Source of the DNA: Thuidium tamariscinum
Lineage: Eukaryota > Streptophyta > Bryopsida > Hypnales > Thuidiaceae
Direction of reading: 5' to 3'
Assembly: GCA_947034885.2 (NCBI GenBank)
Contig: OX344749.2
Location: 51,241,682 to 51,305,681, forward strand
DNA length: 64,000 bases
Made by a program: the position numbers and the translations under genes. Below the pieces are notes generated by a model, which saw only the letters and a list, made by a program, of their open reading frames with translations, was not told where the DNA came from and searched no databases. Of this stretch, positions 11,930 to 23,867 are shown piece by piece (within the stretch, counting starts at the first letter, position 1; each line of letters opens with the position of its first letter).

Positions 11930-14092
11930 AACCCAACACTATGCACCACCCTTTTTATACACTATGCAGATGCTAGACCCAACTCCTTCCTTCCTTCCTT
12001 GCATCTCCAACTTCAAGTGATCCCGTAAGCTGAAATCTTGTGACACTGCCAAAAGATGGAATAATCCTAGCACTGAAAGTAACTTAACTTAAGTGGGTAC
12101 CCCTGCAGATTGTGCAGAAGGGACACCCAACCCATTCCTTGCAAAAAGAAAGTTCTGACTGTAGGACACCCTGACCTCATTATTACCACCAGAGTACCGG
12201 ATCCGCACGAGATCATTTCTGATAAGGCCCTGATAAGGCACGCAGTCATGGAGGACACGGATCCTGCCGTGACTGTCGGCGCTTCGGGGCTAATTATCCA
12301 CTGGACAACCAGAGCAGCATGATCACGGCACGAAGGAAACCAAGCATGAGGACGGGATGGCCCGGCGATTCAAAATCTAAGAACTTTTACTGCAAAGCGA
12401 TCGAGGTAATCAAGTGCATGTAGATCATCTCAGTCACGTCGATCGATCGATCTGCTTCGAACTAGCTCGATGGTCATTACATATTCTACATTGCGTTAAT
12501 TAGAGGGGAAGTGCAGCTAGCATGATGCAGCATGCTCTGTCTTGTAATGAATTACGCTTCCCTGCTACGTCTCAAGTACGTCCAGCCCCTCCACAAGCTA
12601 CAGTACGAGTTCACAGCTAACATACTAATCAAAATTCAAAATCTAATTAAGTTGATTAATTAATCAACAGCTAGCAATTGCAGCAAACAAATCTAGATTC
12701 AAAATCCAAGCTCGAGAAAAGCATACAATAATACTGTAGATCTCACGTCCGGTTCGATCATGCATATCGCCAGGTTTGCATTGCTCCAGCTAGAGGGAAT
12801 CGGAGAGAGATCGATAGATTTTTCGCTCCTGTAGCTGGTGCAGCAGTTGCCTTTAGCTTTGTTAGGCTTGTCTGCTACGTCTCTGGACAGACCCCGCCCC
12901 GCCTCGCCCTGCCCTCCACTACTGTACCTGTAGAGCAGTAGAATACCCGTTCCATTCGGCAGATTGATCGTGAACTTGTTCGCATCTCACTTTTCCCAGA
13001 GCTCGATCTCGATTGCCTTTGAGTCTTGCCGACGCCACCCCCGCCGGCTGGCTGGCCACTACGCCCAGACGTACTCGCAGCACTGCGCTTGCCAGAGAAT
13101 ATTGATGTCGTTTATCCTTCCACGTGGAGTGCCGCGGATGGTGCGGAATATTTTTTCTTGAAAAGAAAAGGGAGGGTGCGGCTCCAGTTTGCAGCGCAGT
13201 TTGGTACACATGACCGAGATTATGTTCCAATTTCATTCCCTGGACTGACACGTCAGAGCTGGACGTACGTACGTACGGGGTATATAGCTGCGCGCACCTA
13301 GCTAGATAAGTTAGATAGATTATTATGATAGCGACCGATAATATTAATAATTGAAGAATATCAGTACCATTAATTGTAAAATTTAGGAATCTGGGATTGG
13401 AGTGAAGCCACTGTGATGGCCGGTGCACCCCAAGATACTCTTAACTTCCAGGTCTCCGCCTGGACTTTTCCAAAATGGACCGACAATCACATTACTTAGA
13501 GTTTGGGTTATTCTGACCGTTTTACAATTGTTTGGAAAAGATGTAACTCATTGATTTGGCTGTCTTGAGCCCTACGATCGAGAGAAATACCCAAACTGAA
13601 GGCAGGTCGATCGTCGTCTGTCTACCTCTTGCATGTCGATAGGGACGTTCACTTTACCAGCTGCAGCAGTCTGTGGTCGACAGCTAGTCATGTGTGGAAT
13701 ACTAGATTCATGGCTGGCTGTACGTACTATACGCTTCAGGAGGCAAGCAGTTTGAATGGATCGTGGTTTAGAACCTGCATGACAGTGAAGATGTACGATA
13801 AATTAGTACTCTCTGGTTGCAATTAATTAACCTTAAGTACTTTCTATTAATTAAATCGGTATATATATATATCCCTAGCCTAGGCCTGGCCGGGCAACTC
13901 GATCACCAGTACCAGAGTTTGGTGTGGAGGGATTGAGGACGGGGGGTCGGAGGGATTGTGGGCAGTTCGAATGATGGTGATCATTGTAATCCTTCGAATC
14001 CCCCTCAATTAATAACTCATTCAGCACCAGATTTGGGTACCTAGTACGCAGTTGCTTCAATTGGTGTCATGCTGAAACCGAATGGTGTAAAC
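11930..14092. other. Single-copy-like island without recognisable gene
   Basis: GC content rises clearly compared with the flanks. Overlapping frames at 12110-12322 (+), 13026-13301 (+) and 12919-13428 (-) lack any family motif, and none has a matching upstream or downstream exon that I can identify. Palindromic CGATCGATCGAT and ACGTACGTACGT runs occur near 12440 and 13263. It may contain a noncoding transcript or gene remnant, but no structure can be supported. Confidence 0.4.
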
Positions 14093-14285
14093 AGATATTT
14101 CGTTAAAATGGTGGTATTCATGCGTCATTTTTCCGTTCATTTTCTAGGACTGGTATAGATTCAGACCTCAGGGTCTTGAAATCTTGGATTGACATTCATT
14201 TTAGACCGCACGGTCTAACCCTGAAAATGCCAAGTTTGTGGCATGTACCGCCAATTTAACGAAATGTCCGTTTAACGAAATATCT
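14093..14285. mobile_element. 193-bp MITE-like inverted repeat element
   Basis: The left end AGATATTTCGTTAAAATGG is mirrored by the right end, where AACGAAATATCT closes the element. The right arm carries the AACGAAAT unit twice (AATTTAACGAAATGTCC and GTTTAACGAAATATC). A GGTGGTA / TACCGCC pair extends the inverted similarity inward. The centre holds two further small foldbacks, GACCTCAGGGTC and TTAGACCGCACGGTCTAA. No target duplication is convincing. Confidence 0.6.
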
Positions 14286-15524
14286 AAAACCCCCAAATCG
14301 TGAATATATGTCCACAGGAAGGCACTGCCTCGAGCAGTGAGTGAGAGCACCATGACAGTGTTTACAGTAGTTTAACTTAATTATCCCCTTTAACTAAACA
14401 AGCATCTCAAAAGGAGGAGAAATGTACAGTACATTGCGCTTCCAAATTTCCAATTAGCGGATGGAATTAATGGCTTCCTGGGCACCAATGGTGGATTGTG
14501 TGTTCTACAATGATTTCCTGGTTACCACATCATATCAACTTGAATGGGTTCAATTCATTCTTGCCTCGTAATTAATTATGAAAGAAAAAAGATCGAGAGT
14601 TCAGGAATCTAAATAAGTAAATTAATCGAAAAGGGGGAATCGACTTGCATGCAGGAGCTGGTCCAGGTCATCCAGGAGGTATAGTCATGCTTATTTGGTA
14701 TCATCCACGGTGTCATCTCGATCCGTGGCGTCTGCCCTACGGCATGCAACAATCAAGCGACAGGGTAGTACTTGTGAATATGGTCGATTGCTCTGATCTG
14801 GAAAGCCGGAATTAAAACGTATGCCGTACATCAGGAACTTAACGGAATTAATTCCTGACTCTAGCTTGTGCCCGACCGGCTAGGCTAGTTGATAATCTTT
14901 GATTCCATTGATTTTGTCATGACGTCATCATGGGGCTGAGGGGCTGACGTACTTGACGAGACCCCTTTGTAAAATTGGGGAACCGTTTTCTCCTGATATA
15001 TGTTCACACCATTTTTCAATCTATGATTAGATGCGGTAATCAGTCCAGCTTCTTGAACAAGCGAAGCAGACATAATTCGGTGCACTGCAGAGTACAATTC
15101 AATTCACTGGTAGATCGATCAGGAAGCATCACAAGCTGTACAATTTCAGTTTCATTTATTTATGTGTTGAATTGTTGATTGATTGCCCTGCGAGGAATGT
15201 TTCGATTTTTTCCAGCCTCTGGCTGCGCTATCAATTGACTAGTGGGATTCAGAGTAGCTCAGGGCCGAAGAGGCAGACAGTGTTCAACTTTGAGTGCGTT
15301 CCACGTGAAGATGAGAGCTAGACCCAATTAATAGGAGGGACTGAAAGTGTTGGCTACTTTGAAGTCGTCATTTTGTTTTATAAAGAGGGGAGAAGAATCT
15401 TTTTTTGTTGGAAGCATGACTTGCGAGTCTCTGATCACAATACACGCATGAAGATGATCGAGTTTGTGACATTGAAAAGAGTTATTCCACTCCAACTGCA
15501 GGAAGTAGCGGTTTCAACACACCG

Positions 15525-15835
15525 TCAATTATTTTGCAACTAATGGTTTTGCACTGGTTTGATTCGTACTTGGCCATCAACTCATGGCTGTTCACTCTGT
15601 TGCAAAAGCCATTGCGAAAATGCTGATAAAACTTGTTGCAAAAGTCTAGGACATAGACTAAAACATATCTTTGCGTAAACTGTTGCAAAACCTGTTGCAA
15701 TCTCAAGCAGCTAGTTGCAGATGCATTGTCCACACAACGTTGTGCACTTGAATTGTACCAGTTAAACCAAATTTTGCAAAATTGGTCATAGATTTTTGCA
15801 GTCTCTCATTGCAAAACCGTTGCAAGAACTCAGTT
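15525..15835. repeat. Cluster of TTGCAAAA-type motifs
   Basis: At least a dozen copies of TTGCA, most as GTTGCAAAAC, GTTGCAAAAG or TTTTGCAAC, lie within about 310 bp in both orientations, e.g. near 15599, 15634, 15682, 15694, 15809 and 15820. Clustered short motifs of this kind are typical of the subterminal transposase-binding region of CACTA or MULE elements. No terminal repeat or coding sequence was found beside it, so it may be a solo end of a larger lost element. Confidence 0.55.
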
Positions 15836-16004
15836 TTGTAATCTCGATTACCTTGCTGTACTAACTAGCGAGTAGGTCTTTTAGATGGGGATAACTTTCA
15901 ACTTCAAAAGAGTTGCTGAAAAATGCTAGTACATGCGCGCACTATGTCACCACAAATTCTCTTCAGAGATGGAAATAATGGCTACTATTAATTAATTGTA
16001 TCTG

Positions 16005-16144
16005 CAGGGCTGTTTACACTCATTGGTCATTGGTCATTGGTGTGAGTGACCCCAACAAAATTTAACTGTAGAATAAGCAACAGTGCCAAGATGGCCTCAC
16101 TGAATTGACGCACTAGCTCGATCGAGTGAGTGTAAACAACCCTC
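16005..16144. mobile_element. 140-bp MITE-like inverted repeat element
   Basis: CAGGGCTGTTTACACTCA at the left is mirrored by TGAGTGTAAACAACCCTC at the right with two mismatches. The CAGGG tip resembles hAT ends, but the 8 bp on the two sides do not match, so the family is uncertain. The left subterminal part has CATTGGT three times in tandem. Confidence 0.6.
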
Positions 16145-16909
16145 GAAAGAAGAATTTTGATTATTCGAAGCTAGGCTGAGCATATTAATTCTGGCCAATT
16201 AAGTATGTGAAGTCCAATGATGCGCACAGGTGCAATACCAAGCATATGTGAGTCAAGAAACAAATATAAGTGAGCCTGACTTTCTACAAATCTAGCGGCA
16301 TTCAAGCTAGCTTTGCATAAAAGGACTGTGGAGGCTGGTTTTCAGTAGAAGTCTCATCTGAAATCCATTTTTGCAATCAAAATTCTGGTAATGGAAGTAA
16401 TTAGTTATCATAAAAAGATGCATGAAAAACTTAGAAAAATTGTGATTTCGTCGAATTGGCACTACTCTGGGCTACTCAAATTGTGACCGTCCTTTGTACA
16501 GAGCTCCTGAACAAGGTCTGGACATTTGTCTATTTACATCTTTTTCATGAATTTTTCAATACCTTACTGGCTTGTTTTAATTTGCACATAGCTTTTGAAG
16601 GAACTCAAAGTTGAAGTTTCTTCCAGAAAAACTTCAAATTGGGTGAAATTTAACCTATTCCAGGCGGAATCATTGACGCGGCATGTGCTGCAGTGGGAAA
16701 ATCGTCCCATAATTTTCAGTACAAGAGAAGCAAAGGAATTTGACAACCGCTGAAAAAATATCCTGAATTGGCCCTTTTATAGATTTCTGTAATGGATAAA
16801 ACGCCTGCCTGGAAATCTGGAATGGGTTGTTTGTCCTTTCAATTTCTCAAATCACATCTACGGTCAAAGCAAATTTAATGTCTCAAACTTAGAGGTGTTC
16901 AATACTTAA

Positions 16910-17832
16910 CCCCTCAAGACAAGGACCATTGTGCATTTGGGAGACAAATTAGATTTTGCATAGGTACCTAGGGTCTCAATTTTTGTCTTTATTTTTTGAG
17001 GTTTTTTTGGAAAATAGAAAAACTGATTAGCTCGTTGGGAATATATATTTTTTCAATCGGTGCATAGAAACAAAAGTTATGCCCAAATAAGCTCAAAAGA
17101 AGGAAGAGGCAACAATCTATTTTTTTTTTTAAATTTGAGTTTTACAAAAAAAAATAATATTTTTTTTTATAGATTATATTTTTGTCTAAATGGAAAGCTT
17201 TGATTCATTACATTTGAATTTGTTATGAGAAAGTTATGGACAATTTTGTTTTTTGGGCAACTTAATCATATTTTTGAAAAATTAACTTCTAGAGTTTGTT
17301 TTGAATGTAATTTTTACAACTTTACAAAAAGAAAAGTTTCAAATTATGGTTTATTTTTCTTGCTAAAACAATCTCGCCATTGGAATTAGTGCATTTTAAA
17401 TTCATTTTAGAGATATTAATAGTTTAGATTTCATTCTATTTTGTACCTACTTCTATTTCTCAAATTTTTAAAGAATAAAAATTAAAAAATTCTGTATTTT
17501 TTTCCTAGACTCTCAACTTGATTCTCCACAATAAATATTTAAAGCTCAAAACTTTGTAGTGTAAAAAATTTAAGTTAAAAAGATTCAAAGTCAAATAATG
17601 GTATCCCAAAATGCCCTTAAAAAATTGTGTTTTCACTTTAAAAATAGATATCTTGCAAACTATGTAGTCTAAATTTTTTTTAAATTCCTACATATTTTTA
17701 TACAGTTAGGTAGGTATAGAATTCTACAATTAGATGTGCAAGAAAAACAATTTTCAAATTTTTTTACTCTTTTCTATAGAAATGGCAATTTTTAGTTTTT
17801 TTCACAAAATAAAAGCTTTGGTCTTTTAGATG
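16910..17832 (-). mobile_element. TTAA-flanked element T, copy T3 (inverted), piggyBac-like
   Basis: It is bounded by TTAA at 16906-16909 and TTAA at 17833-17836. The left tip CCCCTCAAGACAAGGACC corresponds to the right end of copy T1 read in reverse, and the right tip TTGGTCTTTTAGATG to T1's left end. The inner sequence aligns in reverse with T1: AGAAAAACTGATTAGCTC, TTTTTTCAATCGGTGCATAG and CAAAAGTTATGCC match T1 sequence around 44870-44960. Length is 923 bp, against 922 for T1. It is the oldest-looking copy and has no open frame. Confidence 0.75.
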
Positions 17833-18225
17833 TTAAAGGGATGTGAATGACATCAGATACAAAATTTCCAAAATATCTTTTTGAGTATTTTCTAACACTT
17901 GGATAATTACTAGCTCTACTACTAGAGCCTCTATCCCAATAGTATTATTCAATTCTTTTTTAACCCATAAATGATGCCAAATCCATTATATATTTGGTCA
18001 ATGAATGATAGAAAATCTTTTTTGTAGGATAGAAGTGCAATTATTCATCTTTGAAATTTTACATGAAATGAAGAGGTCTTGCTTGTATAGTAGTTTGAGT
18101 TCCAATAAGTGCTTTTGAATTTATTTAAACCTACTATTTATTTGAAACACAATGCCAAAAGGGATGATCTCTTTGGTCACCAATCCATTCTTGAAGGGTT
18201 AAGTAGTGAAGTCAAATGTTGTCAA

Positions 18226-18445
18226 CACTACAAAAAAGGGATATTTTAAGTAAATTTTAAAATATAGTTCTAAACATAAGATTACAAGTAATGATCTTTA
18301 AGGAGATTTTTAGCAAAATTTCACTGGAAACACAAATATTTTTAGTAAAATTTTACTAAAAATCTTCTTAAAGGTCATTAATAATAATCTTCTATTGAGG
18401 ACTATATTTTAAAACTCACTTAAAATACCCCTTTTTCTTGTAGTG
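18226..18445. mobile_element. CACTA-type MITE with CAA target duplication
   Basis: It begins CACTACAAAAAAGGGATATT and ends with the inverse of CACTACAAGAAAAAGGGGTA, so both tips are the classical CACTA signature. The inverted similarity continues inward through TTTTAAGT and TTTTAAAATATAGT, with a second inner pair around TTTAAGGAGATTTTTAG / CTAAAAATCTTCTTAAA. A 3-bp direct repeat CAA flanks both sides (18223-18225 and 18446-18448), as CACTA (En/Spm) transposases produce. Noncoding, 220 bp, so it must have been mobilised in trans. Confidence 0.88.
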
Positions 18446-19825
18446 CAATCTTTTTTATATATAACTGGCTTATGTTTCCATACAAAGTTTCCTCCCAAAT
18501 TTTTTTTATTGCATTTATTTCGGATAGTACCCAAAAAATTGTCTTCAATAGAATAATTAAGCTCATTACATCTATAGACATAAATGATGCTCAAAAAATT
18601 TGATGACACCTTATTTATTCATCCACATGCATGTACATTCATCCATAATGTAGTATAAGAAGATTTCTAGCCAGTTTAGAAGACTGCAAGTTCCCAAATG
18701 TTGGGAACGCATTGGGAACACTTGGAACGTGATGCTGATATGGTCGAGTGATTGCCACGTCAGAAAATACTAATTAATTAATTAATATTTATTAAAATTT
18801 TAATAAATAAATATTTTTTTAAATCATTTTCTTGCTTTTAAATACATTCTGAAGTTTTTTGGAATTTTTTTTAAGAAAATTTCAAAATTCAAAAATTCAG
18901 ACTAGTAGGGGGCTTGTTTGCAATAGTGGAAACAATTTCAGGAAACAACCCTGATACGGTCTTCCAAAGGTCCAAAAATCCTCTAATGTGATTCTCTCTT
19001 ATAATCTAATAGTTTCATCCATTGCAAAAAAAAGACTATACAATGTTGAATTCTTGTAGATCATATCTATCTATACCTTAAGGTAGAGACTCTGTCTTGT
19101 TTTGTTTTGTTTGTTATGTTTGTTTGTTTGTTATATTGAGATATTATAGACCTCAACCTCATTTTTAATACCATCGGAAAGCCTTCAACAAAGAGGAGTG
19201 CACGGGCTTTGTTTGCTGATATTTGGACCTATGGCTTGAAAATTATTGAATTTTGAAATTTTTATGAAATCAAAAATTAGAAAATTATTTGTATTTTATA
19301 TTTTGGTTCTAGCAACATCACAAGGGACATTAGTTGTCATTGAAACTTGAAACTTCCAATCTAGATGTTTTTTCCCTTGTTTTGGTTGTTTAAAAAATAA
19401 AATTGGTCTAAAAAAATTGGTCTTAAGTGTAGTGAAAGGATATGAATAATTTTAATAGGTTGTTAAATATTGTACAACACAAATTGCCTAGGTAAGTTGC
19501 CTATTTGAGAATTGAAAAGTCAATTTGGTAGTTGTCATCGTCAATTGTTAACAAAGTATTAATTGGACTTGTAAGAGCCATTTGGATTTCATCCACAACT
19601 AGAAAAGAGTGTGCAAGTCTAGCCCAAGATGGTTGTTTTGTGAATTCTGTGGCTTTTGTTCAAGTATTAGAGAATTGATTGTTCAATGGATGTAATATGT
19701 AATGTGGATTTATTTGTTTAATTGGATTGTTATGTTCTTAAGTATATTGTGTATGTTTGGAATTGTGTGATAACTAGGATTGCATTAAATTTAGAGTATT
19801 TCACCCATTTCCAACCCACAATTGC

Positions 19826-20052
19826 TACTATGTGAGCATAGAAAGTAAGAGCTTAGAGCCTAGAATTTTATTCACCTATTGTAAAGGTGTTTATACTATA
19901 GACACCTCAATGGTTATAGTCTATCTATGTCTTAGACACCTATATTATAGGTATTTATGTTATAAACACCTTTAATGAGTGTGGGATACCTACTTCTACT
20001 TAGGCTCAAGGCTCAAAGGCTCACACTTCTATATTCACATAGTGGTGTCGTT
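19826..20052. mobile_element. MITE-like family C, copy 1
   Basis: The left end CTACTATGTGAGCATAG is mirrored by the right end (inverse CACTATGTGAATATAG). Inside, GAGCTTAGAGCC and GGCTCAAGGCTC form a second inverted pair, and the motifs GTGTTTATACTATAGACACC and AGGTATTTATGTTATAAACACC are internal palindromes. It resembles 22515-22755. The near-CACTA tip hints at the CACTA group, but flanking trinucleotides do not match. Confidence 0.5.
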
Positions 20053-20573
20053 GTTTCCAACCACTAAAGCAATTACACATATGTAGACCATATTTTTTAA
20101 TGCAATTTTATTTTCATGTATTGAAATAGAATTTGGAAGGATGCTATATTTTTTAGAATTTCATTACACAAATTGTAATTACTATGAATTTTTTAGTAGA
20201 AGATTCTCTTTGACCTATAATGGTGATATAAGATGATTGCAAAACCAACCAAGGGCTAGTTGCATTTATGAAAACCTTGCAATCAATCATAATGTGCCAC
20301 AATTGCTCCAAGAACTATACCATAACTTCACAGAAAGAAAACAACTTTTTGATTGAAAATGGGGGTTGATCAATAATGGGTTGCCATCTTCTAGTTTGTT
20401 ATTGTGTGTTTATGTTTGAATTAAAAATAAATAATGACATATTCTATTTGTTACTTGTGCAATTTCTAATTGATCAATGTGTGCTTGATTTGGAAGTGAT
20501 TAAAAGAATATATCATTATATTTGTGTATAACTTTAGATTACAAACTTAGAATATTATTGCCTTAGTAGAGTA

Positions 20574-20651
20574 CACTATACCAAAATGTGGTAAAAAAAA
20601 ACCGCACTCAAAATCGAGTGCGGTTTTTTTTTACCACATTTTGGTATAGTG
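20574..20651. mobile_element. 78-bp perfect CACTA hairpin element with GTA duplication
   Basis: Two 36-base arms (20574-20609 and 20616-20651) are exact reverse complements, separated by the six-base loop AAAATC. The tips are CACTATACCAAAATGTGG and its inverse, and the flanks are GTA (20571-20573) and GTA (20652-20654). CACTA tips with a 3-bp duplication place it in the CACTA superfamily. Nine-base A and T runs in the arms are still identical, so it is either very recent or kept identical by hairpin-mediated correction. Confidence 0.85.
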
Positions 20652-21439
20652 GTATGCTAGTTTGGGTCTCAGTTTGAATTCTATTATAGTAGAACATTAT
20701 GAGTTAATTATAGGTGTTTGAATCTTTGAATCACAATCTATTTTGCTATGTGTCTATTGTGAATGTGGATGCTTGATTTGTATATATTCTATAACCAAAT
20801 GTCCAAATTGAAAAGTAACTGACTTAATGTCTATAATTGGCCATGAATTCATTTACAAAATTGGATATTTATTATTTTCAAAATATAAACCTATTGGAAT
20901 AATTATTTGTCATTTTTTGTTTTAGAATGAAGGCCTGGAAATTTATTGAATGTACAACTTGGAGTTATCATTATTTTATTTGCAACGTTAAAAATCAAAT
21001 AAAAAATGTAATTTGCAAAGTTTGAGAATTGCCAATTGGATAGTATATGCATCTACGTGCTATAATATAAATTGGAATTTATTCACAATATCGATTTTAT
21101 TTTTGTCATTTCAGTGGATGCATGACATTAGGGAAGTTCTTAGGCCTCTAGGAGACTATTTCAAGGTTTTTCTCAAAAATAGTTTCCAATGTTACAAACC
21201 AATAATAGTTGGTGTGAATTTTCAAATTTAATAAAAATTTAACTTAAAAATTTCAGAAAGTATTAAGAACCAAAAAATGATTCTAAAAAAAATAGTTTTA
21301 ATTTTTTAAAATAATTTTACTTATTTATTTGTTTATTTATTATGTGACATGGCAGTGGTCCAACCATGTCAAATTGATGATGTGATAGCGTTCCTATTGC
21401 TCCCACTACGTTCTCATAGTTTGAGAACTCACAATCTCT

Positions 21440-22178
21440 TGGAGGCCCAAGAACTCCCTAATGTACACTTGTACTATTTGTTGCATTTTGTAATAGTATA
21501 CATGAATTTTTTTGGAGTAGTTTTAAATTAGGAAAGTAAATTTCTAAATTAAAGATTATGGTTAATATATGTGCCCTCAAGATGAAGGTACTCTTGAAGA
21601 AAAATCATGAAAAAATTCTCTAAGAAGGAGAACTAGAAAAGTGCCAAAATCAATAGAAAATTGATATTTCAATGGTTTAATTAATAAAAAATAGGAAAAA
21701 AGGTAAATTGAGAAGAAAAAAAATCTATTTGTAGAAACTTTACAAGGATGAACTTTCACCAAAAAAATCACCAAAATAAAAATTTTACTTGTTTTGAAAT
21801 GCAAGTAGAAAGAGTCTTACTTTGTAGATTTCTACACCATATAAAATTAACTACTTCTAGGATTACTTTATAGAATATCTATGAACCTACTAGAAGACCA
21901 TCTCCTCCAAATTTAATCTTTAAATTCATTTAATTAAGTACTTGATAGTATTAAAAATCCCTAAATTAGCAAACGTGACATAAAATTGGGGAACATTTTA
22001 AATAGTAATTTTTTTTAAACTTTGAAAATTTTTACAAGGTGTATAATTGTCACTCATAAGTGCTTTTCTTTTTTACAAATTTCAAGTCATTTGGGGTCAT
22101 GATGCAAAAGTTATGGCCAATAAACAAATCAATATGCAACGTGTGACATAAAATAGTCCAAGTGTTCCTTGCAATCAC
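21440..22178 (+). mobile_element. Family A nonautonomous transposon, copy A2
   Basis: The right end reads AAGTGTTCCTTGCAATCAC, and the left end is degraded (TACACTTGTACTATTTGTTGC). The interior matches A3 and A5, including ACACGTTGC/GTGACATAAAATAG near the right end and AAAAATTCTCTAAGAAGGAGAA near 21610. It supplies an uninterrupted version of the site where element T1 sits in A5: here ACAAATTTCAAGTCATTTGG (near 22076). Confidence 0.7.
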
Positions 22179-22514
22179 GTCTTTATACTAATTGGTTGTG
22201 AAATCATGTGGTAAGTGTGGAGTAAGTTCTTCAAAGTCCTAATTGGAGACAAATTTGTAAATGGTAGTATATTTTTGTATTGACCACATCTAATTTTAAA
22301 ATTGTATGTTTTAATGGTTCCTTCAGTAAATTGCCAAGTTAAAAATTAGAATTAAAGTTAGCCAATGAGTGAAGCATGAATGAACAAAACTAATTCCAAG
22401 TTCATCAAAAAATAGTGTTAATTTTGCTTCTAACATGATTATGACTTCAAGTGGTTTGTGGTTTAAAGTATAAGGAAGTGGATTTGATGAAGTTTGAATG
22501 CCTTTGAGGAAGAT

Positions 22515-22755
22515 AAATGAGGGTGCTAGCATGTGAACATGAAAATGCGAGCATATATGTCTTAAGTATATACATAAGTAGATATCTTATAACAACTGAA
22601 GGTATTTCTAAACATTCATAAACACCTGCAATTTAGGTATCTATAATATAGTTGCACTATAATTATAGAAAGTCTCTATAATATAGACACTTATACCAAG
22701 GGTGTATAGTCTTCTAAGTTCATGGGCTCACACTTGTAGGCTCACATAATAACAA
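22515..22755. mobile_element. MITE-like family C, copy 2
   Basis: It shares with 19826-20052 the GTGAGC-type ends (GCTAGCATGTGAACATG at left, GGCTCACATAATAAC at right) and internal ATAATATAGACACTTATA-like palindromes. TGGGCTCACACTTGTAGG matches AGGCTCACACTTCTATA of copy 1. Boundaries are approximate and there is no coding sequence. Confidence 0.45.
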
Positions 22756-23867
22756 TCATGGATTCTTTCTCAAAGAGTTCACTATATAAGATGTTCGTTG
22801 GTACCATGCAACCAAGTCCCTATTACATGGAGGCTATGTAGGTAAATTTTATGAATTCTATGGGATTATAATTGTCTAAATTTCAAAACCCTTTTTATTT
22901 CATGCACCCTATACTTTATTTGAAAAAAAGAATTGTACTATTTTTATTTACCTTAAATTCTTTCAAAAAATAGAACATTAAATTTTAAACTACCTAAAAT
23001 CATTGGAGCAATGCCTTCTACGGATAGAACAATTTTCAATCATTCAAATTCTTTACACAATATCATCAAACTAAGACTTGAAAAAAATCCATTAGTTAAA
23101 GAAGAATTTCAAAGCTAAAGTTTTGAAACTCATGTGAATTTCAAATATATATTGAACTTTAGTTTTTGCATGCACTAGAATTTATATTCTTGAAGAGTCC
23201 TTATTATTGAGTTCCTAAACAAAGTTTGATTAGCTAAAGCTACAATGGTCACTAGATCACAAACGTGCTTCAATATTCTTCCCTCTCATATTATTGACAT
23301 TTCATACCCAATACTAGTATATAAAAAAAAAATAGAAAAATCTAGAACATAGAAAATTGTTGTGAATGGAACCAACTAAGATCTACATAACTTCAAAGTT
23401 TTATTTTGATGATCTATTGAGAGTTACATGTCAATAAACAACAGTTATACTTTAATACATAGGAGAGGGCTCTAAAACTGAGTGGGCATTTTCAACTGTC
23501 CAGTAGGGGCTATGAAATGAACACTTGAATTGTCGGAAAATGAACTATAGATTACAATGGACCTTGATAAGATTTGTTTTTACTTCTTCAATGGATGGTT
23601 GAATAGCCACATTGAGTTCATTTCTAACTAGTGGCTAGGTGTTTACTAATTTAATTCAAAATAAGAATTTGTTGTTCAACTACCTTCTTACAAGTATTGA
23701 ATTTTTTTGAAATAATGATTAATTCAAGCATTCATTTCAGATTTAGAAAGGGACACTCTTAGAAACCATTTCTATTGCTTTATCTTGTGCTTTATACACG
23801 TTGCAATGCCAATTTTTGAACAAGCCGTGGATTTTTTTTAACTATGCATAGATGGGTTTCCAAGGGC

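Larger units (their letters stand above)
18672..21447. mobile_element. Candidate long-inverted-repeat (MULE/foldback-like) element
   Basis: The stretch 18672-18990 aligns with the reverse complement of about 21110-21447. Paired landmarks are GAACGCATTGGGAACACTTGGAACG with GAACGTAGTGGGAGCAATAGGAACG (inverted), ATTGCCACGTCA with CTGCCATGTCA, and the inner GGAAAC...CCAAAGGTCC...CTCTAATGTG block with its mirror near 21125-21190. Arms of about 320 bp on a 2.8-kb body suit MULE or foldback elements. The body has no recognisable transposase and contains younger insertions at 19826-20052 and 20574-20651. Outer boundaries are approximate and the right end abuts family A copy A2. Confidence 0.55.

Noticed and set aside
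12110-13301. Protein-coding genes at 12110-12322 and 13026-13301
   Set aside because: The frames start with non-ATG or arbitrary codons, overlap frames on the other strand and show no known domain or sound exon structure.
21577-21804. Conserved peptide FLVLLLREFF shared with 8680-8862
   Set aside because: The similarity is due to shared noncoding family A DNA; frames end differently and the other copies are not open.
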